From Stutzerimonas stutzeri (GTDB lineage: Bacteria > Pseudomonadota > Gammaproteobacteria > Pseudomonadales > Pseudomonadaceae): DNA of 64,000 nucleotides. The notes beneath the pieces are model-generated. The model was not told where the DNA came from. It did no database searches and was given only the letters and a program-made list of their open reading frames with translations. This document shows, in pieces, positions 7,625 to 15,560 of the stretch. The stretch spans positions 1 through 64,000 of the forward strand of contig NZ_JAMOIH010000005.1 of assembly GCF_024448955.1 (NCBI RefSeq), read 5' to 3'. Position numbers and translations under genes: made by a program. Numbering within the stretch: position 1 is the stretch's first letter; each line of letters starts with the position of its first letter.

Positions 7625-8086
7625 CAATCAGCTACTGCCGTTTTGTTGTAATCAAAGGGGAGACTTCTTCTTTCTATGCAGAGACTTTTCGGACTGAGTG
7701 GTGGTGGCCGTCCGCCACGCTCCGGGCGACTATCCAGCCGGCAAACAGGGCGATGTGTTCGCGGTCGAGTTCAGGGTAGCGCGCATGTCCTGCCTTGGCC
7801 TGAGCGACGGTCCGGTGTTCCAGTACAAAGAGCCTTTTCGTTCCAGGTCGCGACCGATGATCAGGCTGAGACGGACCACTTGTGAACACGATCATTAACA
7901 ATGGGGCCAGGTGAGCGCGTATGGCTGGTACAGGGACGAGTGGGTGTTTCGTGGTAGATCTCCCTGCATATTCTGACGGCTGCAATACCCAGCCCTGATC
8001 GAGCGGCAACAACGCGTTCGTTCGAGGCCATTGATGGCATGACGAAGATCGACTTTGCCGCGATCGAGGCTGCGCTGAAGGCTTGA
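7625..8086 (+). pseudogene. Decayed VOC/PhnB-like protein
   Basis: Reading across frames gives recognisable pieces of a PhnB-like member of the vicinal oxygen chelate superfamily (often annotated 3-demethylubiquinone-9 3-methyltransferase): SSFYAETF, then VAVRHAPGDYPAGKQGDVF, RMSCLGLSDGPVFQYKEPF, FSFQVATDDQAETDHL and finally MTKIDFAAIEAALKA before a stop. At least two frameshifts (near 7688 and 7845) and in-frame stops (near 7690, 7880 and 7960) separate them. The gene is dead. It lies in a stretch of about 1 kb (7430-8456) that has no intact gene. Confidence 0.75.
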
Positions 8087-8456
8087 TCTTCAACGTCTGA
8101 ATCCAGCCCCAATGACTGAGCCTGCCTGACACCACATGCGATTCTGAGGCTGCTGCGGCCCCTCCGCGTGACTCGCAGAGTTCCGTGCTGTGATCCACCT
8201 CTGCTGCGACTCGGTCAAGCTAAATGCAATCGTTGGTCAGGAGCTTCTATAAAACGCAGGCATAATCTTGTTATGATATCGCTGGCGTCAAACTCGGCAG
8301 ATGATACGGCCTTATAGATTTACTTAAGAGTGTATGTCGTATATTAAATACGTGGCCTAAATGCTGTGCTGTGCTTTGCTTCGGATTGTTCCTGTGTCCG
8401 ATTTTGGTAGTGTCTAACTATCTCAATCCTTCGCAAGTGGTGCGGGATGTTGCAAG
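8087..8456. other. Gene-free AT-rich spacer
   Basis: I see no coding sequence or RNA gene here. The composition shifts to AT-rich from about 8220 onward and contains TATA-like runs such as TTGTTATGATAT near 8270, which could supply a promoter for the downstream ttcA copy. That is tentative. Confidence 0.4.
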
Positions 8457-8516
8457 GTGGGCGATATTTTTATAGTAAATTGGGTTTGTAAATATTTTAA
8501 TTGGAAGCTAGTGTTT

Positions 8517-9410
8517 ATGATGATGGGCGAACAAGCATCTCAGATTAATAAAGCTGCGGAACTTCGTCGTAAAAAGCTGCGCGGCAATGTGGGCAAGGCT
8601 GTTGTAGATTATGCAATGATCGAAGATGGCGACAAAATTATGGCCTGCGTAAGTGGTGGCAAAGATTCATTCGTTATGCTTGACGCTTTGCTGCACTTGC
8701 AGAGAGTTGCGCAAATAAAATTCAGTGTTGTGGCGGTTAATCTTGATCAGAAGCAACCTGGCTTTCCGGAGCATATCTTGCCTGAGTTTTTCGAGGCTAA
8801 AGGGATTGATTACTATATAATTGACAAGGATACTTATTCCGTTGTCAAGAGTAAGATCCCGGAGGGTAAGACTACTTGTTCTCTTTGCTCTAGACTCAGA
8901 AGGGGCACGCTTTATAGTTTTGCTGAGGAAATTGGGGCTACTAAATTGGCACTCGGTCATCATATGGATGACATGGTTGAAACTTTGTTTCTGAACATGT
9001 TCTTCCAGGCGCAAATGAAAGGGATGCCTCCTAAGCTTCTTAGCGATGACAAGAGAAATATAGTTATCCGGCCGCTCGCCTACTGTCGCGAGAAAGATAT
9101 AGCAAAGGTCGCTGCCGATAGCGCATATCCAATCATTCCGTGCAATCTCTGCGGCTCGCAAGAGAATTTGCAGAGGAAAAAAATCAAGTCGATGATTGCG
9201 GAGTGGGATTCGGTAAATCCTGGCTGCGTAGAAAACATCTTTCACAGCTTACAAAACGTAAGTCCATCCCAGTTAGCTGATCGTAGTCTCTTCAATTTTA
9301 TAGATCTATCCATTGATAGGTCGGATGCCCGACCGCCCTACGAATTCGAAGCAGCCGAGGTTTCATCATCCAGCGTTGAAGGCCGGATTGATGTCGTTCG
9401 GATTTTGTAA
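8517..9410 (+). CDS. ttcA: tRNA 2-thiocytidine synthetase TtcA, island copy
   Basis: TtcA thiolates cytidine 32 of certain tRNAs, using ATP and an iron-sulfur cluster. Starting at the ATGATGATG run, this copy has 297 residues, a normal length. The PP-loop ATPase motif SGGKDS is at residues 46-51, and the cluster-binding cysteines are in CSLC (121, 124) and CNLC (210, 213). The C-terminal tail after SLFNFIDL is longer than in the host copy. Codon use is AT-rich, unlike the core genes, and the protein is clearly similar to but distinct from the truncated host TtcA that follows. It probably replaces host function lost when the island inserted. Confidence 0.92.
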   Translation: MMMGEQASQINKAAELRRKKLRGNVGKAVVDYAMIEDGDKIMACVSGGKDSFVMLDALLHLQRVAQIKFSVVAVNLDQKQPGFPEHILPEFFEAKGIDYYIIDKDTYSVVKSKIPEGKTTCSLCSRLRRGTLYSFAEEIGATKLALGHHMDDMVETLFLNMFFQAQMKGMPPKLLSDDKRNIVIRPLAYCREKDIAKVAADSAYPIIPCNLCGSQENLQRKKIKSMIAEWDSVNPGCVENIFHSLQNVSPSQLADRSLFNFIDLSIDRSDARPPYEFEAAEVSSSSVEGRIDVVRIL

Positions 9411-9578
9411 AGGTTCAAGGTGATTTTTCGGGGGGGGGAGAGGGTGTTTAGAGGCCAAGAAGACGCAAAATTTACTTTTTCGCATTTTTCTGTAAAGCCA
9501 GCTTTCTATTTAATTCATTTAAAATCAACAAGTTGCGATTATTCTGATGCTGTCCAGTTATGTTTTCTTAAGCTATAA

Positions 9579-10280
9579 GGAAAAGATAGCTACACCATGC
9601 TCGACGTGTTGTTGTACCTGCAGAAGGTCGCGCCGATCCGCTTCGAAATCGTGGCGGTGAACATGGACCAGAAGCAGCCAGGCTTCCCTGAACATGTGTT
9701 GCCCGAATATCTGAAGTCCATCGGTGTCGACTATCACATCGTCGAGAAGGACACCTACTCGGTGGTCAAGGAGAAAATCCCGGAAGGCAAGACCACCTGC
9801 TCGCTGTGCTCACGCCTGCGCCGCGGCACGCTCTACACCTTCGCCGACGAGATCGGTGCGACCAAGATGGCGCTCGGTCATCACCGCGACGACATCCTAG
9901 AAACATTCTTTCTCAACATGTTCTACGGCGGCACGCTCAAGGCGATGCCGCCCAAGTTGCTCTCTGATGACGGCCGCAACGTGGTGATTCGCCCGCTGGC
10001 CTATTGCAGCGAGGCCGATATCGAAGCCTATTCGCAAATGAAGCAATTCCCGATCATCCCGTGCAACCTCTGCGGCTCGCAGGAGAACCTGCAGCGCCAG
10101 GTGGTCAAGGAGATGCTGCAGGAGTGGGAGCGCAAATCGCCGGGCCGCGTCGAGATCATGTTCCGCGCCTTGCAGAACGTCGTGCCTTCGCAACTGGCCG
10201 ATCGCAATCTGTTCGATTTCACCAGCCTGCGCATCGACGATAGCGCCACGCCACGCTTTCTCGATGTGATGAGCCTGTAG
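9579..10280 (+). pseudogene. ttcA: Host ttcA, 5'-truncated
   Basis: This GC-rich copy matches pseudomonad TtcA from the PP-loop onward, with both cysteine pairs (CSLC and CNLC) and the ending [11 protein letters not shown]. The reading frame is open from GGA AAA GAT AGC (G-K-D-S of the SGGKDS motif), immediately preceded by a TAA. The first roughly 45 codons and half of the ATP-binding loop are missing. An ATG at 9597 could still start translation of 227 residues, but without the PP-loop the product should be inactive. The break inside a conserved motif next to a foreign complete copy marks the right junction of the island. Confidence 0.88.
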
Positions 10281-10294
10281 GACGGAGCAGTTTC

Positions 10295-10378
10295 GTAGGG
10301 TGGGTCGGGCGGCGCTCCGCTTCAGCGCACGGCGGTGAAGCCGATGGCCTGGTTTGGTGGGCTGAAGCCGACCCTACG
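10295..10378. repeat. GTAGGGTGGGTC inverted repeat
   Basis: GTAGGGTGGGTCGG and the opposing CCGACCCTAC bracket an 84-bp block that can fold on itself. A related half unit, GTAGGATGGGCTTCAGCCCA, is at 10411-10430. Such intergenic repeats are common in Pseudomonas genomes. Confidence 0.6.
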
Positions 10379-10532
10379 GGTAAGCAAGAACCATGGAAGC
10401 CGACAGTTATGTAGGATGGGCTTCAGCCCACCACAGCGCGGGTGAGCTGAAAAAGGCAGCCACCCGACCAACCCAACGAGCTTGCGGCAAGCAGCTCGCA
10501 GCAGTAAGGTAAACGCCATTCAGGAGTTCGAC

Positions 10533-10661
10533 ATGCCCCTCAGCCTCGCTTCCCTTTCCCACGTAAACGCCGGTGCCGCGCACGCCGCGCATTTGTGCGG
10601 CCAAGTGATCTCGGCTGATGGTTATTACTTTGGGTATTGGTTTAGCTATAAGCGCGCCTGA
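10533..10661 (+). CDS. Aromatic-rich leader peptide 1 of the DAHP synthase gene
   Basis: This short gene encodes 42 residues starting at ATG after CAGGAG. Its end reads DGYYFGYWFSYKRA, with Tyr, Phe or Trp at eight of nine aromatic-cluster positions just before the stop. A 7-bp perfect hairpin (GCGCCTG...CAGGCGC, 10654-10675) overlaps the stop codon, and an intrinsic terminator follows 49 bp later. This is the layout of a transcription-attenuation leader in which ribosome pausing at aromatic codons controls read-through into the aromatic-biosynthesis gene. Function is inferred from layout. Confidence 0.7.
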   Translation: MPLSLASLSHVNAGAAHAAHLCGQVISADGYYFGYWFSYKRA

Positions 10662-10709
10662 TACCCCACAGGCGCCCTAACAAGCAGGGTCGCCACCAGA
10701 CAGTTTTCG

Positions 10710-10750
10710 AAACCCCCGGTCGGCCACCCGACCGGGGGTTTTGTTTTTTC
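10710..10750 (+). terminator. Attenuator-type intrinsic terminator
   Basis: AAACCCCCGGTCGG (10710-10723) pairs perfectly with CCGACCGGGGGTTT, followed by TGTTTTTTCC. It lies between the two leader peptides and upstream of the DAHP synthase start, so it must be bypassed for that gene to be expressed from an upstream promoter. Confidence 0.85.
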
Positions 10751-10786
10751 CGGCCCGAAAGGCCACACGCATTTGAGGACAACACC

Positions 10787-10888
10787 ATGTACAGCTACCG
10801 CAACGAATACCTCACTTACCGCTATGACTGGCGATTTAGCCGCTTCACCGCCGCCGCTCCGACACCCATAGACCGAACACTTCGCTAG
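10787..10888 (+). CDS. Aromatic-rich leader peptide 2 of the DAHP synthase gene
   Basis: This 33-residue gene begins at ATG after TTGAGGACAACACC and reads MYSYRNEYLTYRYDWRFSRF before an Ala/Pro-rich tail. Five tyrosines, one tryptophan and two phenylalanines fall within the first 20 residues. It lies after the terminator and ends 47 bp before the DAHP synthase start. It could serve as a second, translational sensor of charged tRNA-Tyr/Phe/Trp. It is not a recognised named leader to me. Confidence 0.6.
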   Translation: MYSYRNEYLTYRYDWRFSRFTAAAPTPIDRTLR

Positions 10889-10935
10889 CGCCGACGCGGC
10901 ATAGACGCCGCGCCGGCCAAAGGGACCGCCAGATC

Positions 10936-12006
10936 ATGAACGCACCGATTTCCGCTCAGCTCGCCCACTCCAATCCCGTTTCCAGCCCAGCCAGACGCAG
11001 CGCCCATCCGCTGCCCAGCCCCGCCGTACTCCGTCAACGCCTGCCGCTCAGTGCAGCGCTCGCCGAACGTGTCCACGCCGACCGCAGCGCCATTCGCGCA
11101 GTGCTCGATGGCAGCGATCCGCGCTTGCTCGTCGTGGTTGGACCTTGCTCGTTGCACGACCCTGTATCTGCTCGTGAATACGCCGAACGCCTCGCTGGCC
11201 TGGCGCCTCAGGTCGACGACCAGCTGCTGTTGGTGATGCGTGCCTACGTCGAAAAGCCACGAACCACAGTCGGCTGGAAAGGCCTGGTCTACGATCCCCA
11301 TCTAGACGGCAGCGGCGACATGGCTGAAGGTCTGCGCCTGTCGCGGCGCCTGATGCTGGATATTCTTGAAACCGGCCTGCCGATCGCCACCGAGCTGCTG
11401 CAGCCGCTGGCCGCAAGTTACTTCGACGATCTCCTCGGCTGGGCGGCCATCGGTGCACGCACCAGCGAATCGCAAATTCATCGCGAGTTGGTGAGTGGGC
11501 TCGACCTGCCGGTGGGCTTCAAGAACGGTACCGATGGCAGCCTGGGTATCGCCTGCGATGCCATGCGTTCAGCCGAACAGCCGCATCGGCATTTCGGTAT
11601 CGATGACCTCGGTCATCCGGCGCTGCTACAAACCTGCGGAAATCCCGATACGCACTTGGTGCTGCGTGGCGGACACGCTGGCCCGAACTACGACCGGAAG
11701 AACGTCGCTCTAGCTCGCGAGACGCTGCAGCGCCAGGGCATAGCGCCGCGGATCATGGTCGATTGCAGCCATGCCAACAGCGGAAAGAATCCGCTGCGCC
11801 AGCCGGCGGTGCTGAATGCGGTTATCGACCAGCGTCTGGCCGGTGATTCAAGCTTGCGTGGCGTGATGCTCGAGAGCCATTTGTTCGATGGCTGCCAGCC
11901 GTTATCCGGCGAGCTGCGCTATGGCGTTTCGATCACTGACGGTTGCCTGGGCTGGTCGGAAACCGAGCGGCTACTGCGCGAGGCTGCCGAGCGATTACGG
12001 GGTTGA
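10936..12006 (+). CDS. aroF: Class I 3-deoxy-7-phosphoheptulonate synthase
   Basis: This cytoplasmic enzyme condenses phosphoenolpyruvate and erythrose 4-phosphate, the first step of the shikimate pathway. The product has 356 residues, typical of the AroFGH (type I-alpha) class. Visible motifs are GPCSLHD, the substrate loop KPRTTVGWKGLVYDPHLDGS, GARTSESQIHRE, KNGTDG and the metal-binding end MVDCSHANSGK. The start has GGGACC upstream. The two aromatic leader peptides and terminator upstream suggest control by aromatic amino acid supply. The exact isozyme (Tyr-, Phe- or Trp-sensitive) cannot be read from sequence, so the symbol is provisional. Confidence 0.9.
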   Translation: MNAPISAQLAHSNPVSSPARRSAHPLPSPAVLRQRLPLSAALAERVHADRSAIRAVLDGSDPRLLVVVGPCSLHDPVSAREYAERLAGLAPQVDDQLLLVMRAYVEKPRTTVGWKGLVYDPHLDGSGDMAEGLRLSRRLMLDILETGLPIATELLQPLAASYFDDLLGWAAIGARTSESQIHRELVSGLDLPVGFKNGTDGSLGIACDAMRSAEQPHRHFGIDDLGHPALLQTCGNPDTHLVLRGGHAGPNYDRKNVALARETLQRQGIAPRIMVDCSHANSGKNPLRQPAVLNAVIDQRLAGDSSLRGVMLESHLFDGCQPLSGELRYGVSITDGCLGWSETERLLREAAERLRG

Positions 12007-12065
12007 GGGCAAACCATAGGCGGATGACGGATTACTTTTTGGGGCGTCGGGGTACGCCTCGAACA

Positions 12066-12130
12066 GTCGGATTACGCCTTCGGCTAATCCAGCCTACAAA
12101 AGCTGAGGCCGTGCAGTTGTAGGATGGAAT
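12066..12130. repeat. Pseudomonas intergenic repeat
   Basis: GGATTACGCCTTCGGCTAAT followed by CCAGCCTACAAA and GTAGGATGG resembles the GTAGGGTGG-type repeats at 10295 and 19935. The 12007-12250 spacer otherwise shows nothing. Confidence 0.45.
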
Positions 12131-12250
12131 CGCCGGAGGCGCTTCCGTCGTTTACCGTGAGTTTTTGGCTGCAGACAACCCAGTGTGACTTGCAGCTTGT
12201 GGCAGCTATCGGCACCCTGTGCCGCTGCTGTTTTTGGACCGTAAGAACCC

Positions 12251-12922
12251 ATGCATGACTACAAATGGCTGCACGAATACTGTCTCAATCGTTTCGGCTC
12301 AGCCGCCGCGCTGGAAAGCCGGCTGCCCCGGTCGAGCAGTCCCGATGAGCTGCGTGCCATTACTGGCGATCGCTACCTGTCGCTGATCAGCCTGCGAATC
12401 TTTCGCGCCGGCCTCAAGCACAGCCTGGTGGATGCAAAGTGGCCGGCCTTCGAAGAGGTGTTCTTCCGCTTCGATCCGGAAAAGCTGGTGCTGATGGGCG
12501 GCGAGCATATTGAGCGACTGATGCAGGATGCGCGAATCATTCGTCACCTCGGCAAGCTCAAGAGCGTGCCGCGCAATGCTCAGTTCGTCCTCGACGTGGC
12601 GAAGGAGCACGGCAGCTTCGGCAACCTTATTGCCGATTGGCCGGCGACCGATATCGTCAGCCTGTGGCGTTATCTGGCCAAGCACGGCACCCAGCTTGGC
12701 GGCTTGTCTGCGCCGCGCCTGTTGCGCATGGCCGGCAAAGACACTTTCATTCCCAGCAATGACGTAGTGGCCGCGCTCAAAGCGCAGAAAGTCGTCGATA
12801 AAGTGCCAAGCAGCCAACGCGACCAGGCGGCGGTGCAGGCCGTGTTCAACCAGTGGCATGACGAGAGCGGCCGGCCCATGTGTCAGCTGTCGGCTATGCT
12901 GGCGTTCACCGTCAACCATTGA
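12251..12922 (+). CDS. DNA-3-methyladenine glycosylase I-like protein
   Basis: The 223-residue protein resembles Tag, which excises 3-methyladenine from alkylated DNA. The alignable part is FDPEKLVLMGGEHIERLMQD followed by ARIIRHLGKLKSVPRNAQ, matching the Tag stretch FDP..V..M...DVERL.QD..IIRH.GKI....NA. The Cys/His residues that bind zinc in E. coli Tag (near its N- and C-termini) are not evident, so this is a divergent branch. It stands alone; the next gene follows after about 100 bp. Confidence 0.75.
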   Translation: MHDYKWLHEYCLNRFGSAAALESRLPRSSSPDELRAITGDRYLSLISLRIFRAGLKHSLVDAKWPAFEEVFFRFDPEKLVLMGGEHIERLMQDARIIRHLGKLKSVPRNAQFVLDVAKEHGSFGNLIADWPATDIVSLWRYLAKHGTQLGGLSAPRLLRMAGKDTFIPSNDVVAALKAQKVVDKVPSSQRDQAAVQAVFNQWHDESGRPMCQLSAMLAFTVNH

Positions 12923-13018
12923 ATCGCTTCGATGCAAGTCAGGGTGCGTTGACCAGATCCATCGTTGTCACGCATGCCAGGTCGGGCTTATTTCCAACAG
13001 CTGGCGGAGGGGCTGGAA

Positions 13019-13783
13019 GTGAACGAGGCCATGCAGCAAGTCGCCTACGCACTACGACAGGCCGACCGCATTTTGATCATTACCGGTGCCGGGCTATCAG
13101 CCGATTCCGGATTGCCTACCTATCGTGGGGTGGGTGGGCTGTACAACGATCGAACCGAAGATGGCTTGCCGATCGAAACGGCCCTGTCCGGTCCGATGCT
13201 CCGGCTCGATCCGACGTTGTGCTGGAAATACCTGGCTGAAATCGGCCGCGCCTGCCTCGCGGCGAAACCCAACGCCGGCCATGTCGCTATCGCCGAATTG
13301 CAGCGGCGCAAACCTGGCTGCTGGGTGCTGACCCAGAATATCGATGGCTATCACCGGGCGGCAGGCAGCCCGCCGCAGCGCCTGATCGAGATCCACGGGA
13401 CGCTTGCTCATCTGTACTGCATGACCTGTGGCGAGCCGAGCGAGGAGCTGGCGGAGCATCTTGCCCGACCATTACCGCCTCGCTGTGCATGCGGCGGCGT
13501 GCTGCGGCCGCCGGTCGTGCTGTTCGAGGAAATGCTGCCGGAGACGGCCTTGGGGCGTCTGCGCGAAGAAGTGGCGAAGGGTTTCGATGCGGTGGTCGCG
13601 GTGGGCACTTCGGCAAGCTTCGCTTACATCGTCGAGCCGCTTCTGCGGGCCCGTCATGGTGGCGGTTTCACGGCGCAGATCGATCCGGCCGCCAGCGAAC
13701 TGTCGATGATGGTGGATGTGCATGTCGCTGCGGGCGCGTCAGACGTTTTGCCGCAGTTGGTTCGTCACATTTTTGCCAATTGA
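13019..13783 (+). CDS. cobB: Sir2-family NAD-dependent protein deacylase
   Basis: The enzyme removes acyl groups from protein lysines using NAD. The GTG at 13019, preceded by GGAGG at good spacing, gives 254 residues beginning VNEAMQQ; an ATG at 12965 would add 18 residues. Motifs are GAGLSADSGLPTYR (NAD binding), TQNIDGYHRAAG, the catalytic His in EIHGTL, and the zinc pairs CMTC and CAC. VGTSASF is the second NAD loop. The symbol cobB here means the sirtuin, not the cobalamin gene of the same name further right. Confidence 0.9.
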   Translation: MNEAMQQVAYALRQADRILIITGAGLSADSGLPTYRGVGGLYNDRTEDGLPIETALSGPMLRLDPTLCWKYLAEIGRACLAAKPNAGHVAIAELQRRKPGCWVLTQNIDGYHRAAGSPPQRLIEIHGTLAHLYCMTCGEPSEELAEHLARPLPPRCACGGVLRPPVVLFEEMLPETALGRLREEVAKGFDAVVAVGTSASFAYIVEPLLRARHGGGFTAQIDPAASELSMMVDVHVAAGASDVLPQLVRHIFAN

Positions 13784-13849
13784 ATTTGATCATCGGGGGC
13801 TTGGCAGGCATAGTCACGCAACTTTCGATTTCCCCGATACGCCTTTCCT

Positions 13850-14497
13850 ATGCGCCGACGCTTCGCATCCCTGTTGCCCTTTGCCCTGATTACGCTGCTG
13901 ACAGCCTGCGCCGTTCAGCCGGAACAGGGCGACAGCGCGCTGACATTACAGGGTTTCGAATTCGATTTCTCCGACGCCGTATCCGAGCCAGACACCAGCG
14001 TTCAGGCCGAGTCGGACGAACCCACCGATCAGCAACTTCGAGAGCTTGCCGACGACCAGAGCTACGAATTGCCGGCGCTTGCCGACAGCGTGCTCGAGCG
14101 TGGTTTCACACTGGTCGGTACCCCGTATCGCTACGGCGGCAGCTCGACCAAGACAGGTTTCGACTGCAGCGGCTTCGTCGGTTTCGTTTTCCGCAAGGAA
14201 GCTGGCCTCGAGCTGCCGCGTTCCACCCGCGAGATGATCAAACTCGACGCACCGAAGGTTGCGCGCAGCGAACTGGAACCGGGCGATCTGGTCTTCTTCA
14301 ACAATCGCGGCCGTGGCCGGGTCAGCCATGCCGGCATCTATATCGGCGACGACCAGTTCATTCATTCATCCAGCAGCCGCAGTGGTGGCGTGCGGGTGGA
14401 CAGTCTGAACGACAAGTACTGGCGGGCCAGCTTCATGCAAGCCAAGCGCGTACTGGCGCTGGCCAGCGATTCGACCTCCATTCCCGTTCATCACTGA
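13850..14497 (+). CDS. NlpC/P60 family lipoprotein
   Basis: This is a 215-residue lipoprotein with a signal peptide ending in the lipobox LLTAC. An acidic linker of about 80 residues leads into an NlpC/P60 domain with the catalytic Cys in FDCSGFVGFVF and the His in SHAGIYIGDDQFIHSSS. Such domains cut gamma-D-Glu-diaminopimelate or related bonds in peptidoglycan (Spr/MepS-like). A paralogue follows 81 bp downstream, suggesting a tandem duplication. Confidence 0.88.
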   Translation: MRRRFASLLPFALITLLTACAVQPEQGDSALTLQGFEFDFSDAVSEPDTSVQAESDEPTDQQLRELADDQSYELPALADSVLERGFTLVGTPYRYGGSSTKTGFDCSGFVGFVFRKEAGLELPRSTREMIKLDAPKVARSELEPGDLVFFNNRGRGRVSHAGIYIGDDQFIHSSSSRSGGVRVDSLNDKYWRASFMQAKRVLALASDSTSIPVHH

Positions 14498-14578
14498 ACG
14501 CCGGCCGGACGGGCCTAGAGTTGCATCCTCAAGCGTATACCGGCAGAGTGATGGCTCTCATGCCTGGACTGCTCTGTC

Positions 14579-15106
14579 ATGCCCCTTCCGGCCCGTCTCG
14601 CGATCGTCCTGTTAACTGCGCTATTGCTAAGCGCCTGTGCCAATCGGCCGTCAATTGAACCGGTGACGATTACTCCAGCGTCAGCACCGCCCTTGTCGGG
14701 TGCGGCGGAGGATGTCCTGTTCACCGCCCTTGGACTGGTTGGTACTCCCTATCGCTATGGCGGCAACACCCCTGACAGCGGTTTCGATTGCAGCGGTCTG
14801 ATCGGCTATGTATTCCGTGGCGCCGCGGGTCTTTCGTTGCCGCGTACGACTCGGGAAATGAGCACTGTAGGCGGGGCCGCTATCAGGCGCGATGCCTTGC
14901 AGGCCGGTGATCTGCTGTTCTTCGCCACAAACGGCGGTCGCGGTGTAAGCCATGCGGCCATCTACGTCGGCGAAGGACGTTTCGTCCACGCGCCGTCCAG
15001 TGGCGGAACGGTACGGCTGGATAGTCTTTCCAACAGTTACTGGCAGAGGACTTACCTCAGCGCCAAGCGCATCCTTGATGGCGAACAGATCGCTCGTAAT
15101 CCCTGA
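14579..15106 (+). CDS. NlpC/P60 family lipoprotein, second copy
   Basis: This 175-residue paralogue of the preceding gene has the lipobox LLSAC after a short signal peptide. Its NlpC/P60 domain begins about 40 residues in and contains GTPYRYGG, FDCSGLIGYVF and SHAAIYVGEGRFVHAPSS. It lacks the acidic linker of its neighbour. It is predicted to be an outer-membrane-anchored peptidoglycan endopeptidase. Confidence 0.88.
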   Translation: MPLPARLAIVLLTALLLSACANRPSIEPVTITPASAPPLSGAAEDVLFTALGLVGTPYRYGGNTPDSGFDCSGLIGYVFRGAAGLSLPRTTREMSTVGGAAIRRDALQAGDLLFFATNGGRGVSHAAIYVGEGRFVHAPSSGGTVRLDSLSNSYWQRTYLSAKRILDGEQIARNP

Positions 15107-15211
15107 GGCTCGATCTGCCTGGTTCGACGCTGACGGATTGGCTGTTATCTAGCATTCGCTGTACAGGAAGGTATTTTCCGCGCCGGATTCGATAGCAAAG
15201 AGGAGCTGAGC

Positions 15212-15532
15212 ATGTCGCCCATTCTTCGCCTGCCAGATCCTCCCGAGGTGTGCGAACTGTGCAAGCGCGAGGTGCCGTTGACCCGCCATCACCTGATTCC
15301 CAAGGCGTTACACGGCAAAACCTACATACGAAAACGCTTCGCCCGCGAAGAGCGCATCACCGCCACGCTGTGGGTATGTCGGCCTTGTCATAACCAGATC
15401 CATCGGCTGTTCAGCGAGAAGGAACTGGCGCTCACCTACAACAGCCGAGAGGCGTTGCTCGCCGATCCGCAATTGCGCACCTTCGTCGAATGGCTGGCCA
15501 CCAAACCGGCCGGATTAGTTCCACGGCACTGA
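15212..15532 (+). CDS. Small HNH-like zinc protein
   Basis: This encodes 106 residues. A CELC pair is followed by TRHHLIPK and then CRPCHNQIHRLF, the spacing of an HNH nuclease beta-beta-alpha-metal fold with a structural zinc from the four cysteines. Upstream, AGAGGAGCTGAGC gives a good ribosome site. Its substrate is unknown. Similar stand-alone proteins are widespread in Pseudomonas cores and usually annotated HNH endonuclease. Confidence 0.75.
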   Translation: MSPILRLPDPPEVCELCKREVPLTRHHLIPKALHGKTYIRKRFAREERITATLWVCRPCHNQIHRLFSEKELALTYNSREALLADPQLRTFVEWLATKPAGLVPRH

Positions 15533-15560
15533 TCGCTCTCACCTGTGATGGGCGTGCGGC

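Noticed and set aside
7674..8198. Minus-strand frame of 174 residues
   Set aside because: The plus strand here holds the ordered remains of a VOC-family gene, which explains the open frame better.
13489..14658. 389-residue plus-strand frame across the sirtuin and the first NlpC gene
   Set aside because: It is an out-of-frame Arg/Ala/Gly-rich reading through two well-supported genes.
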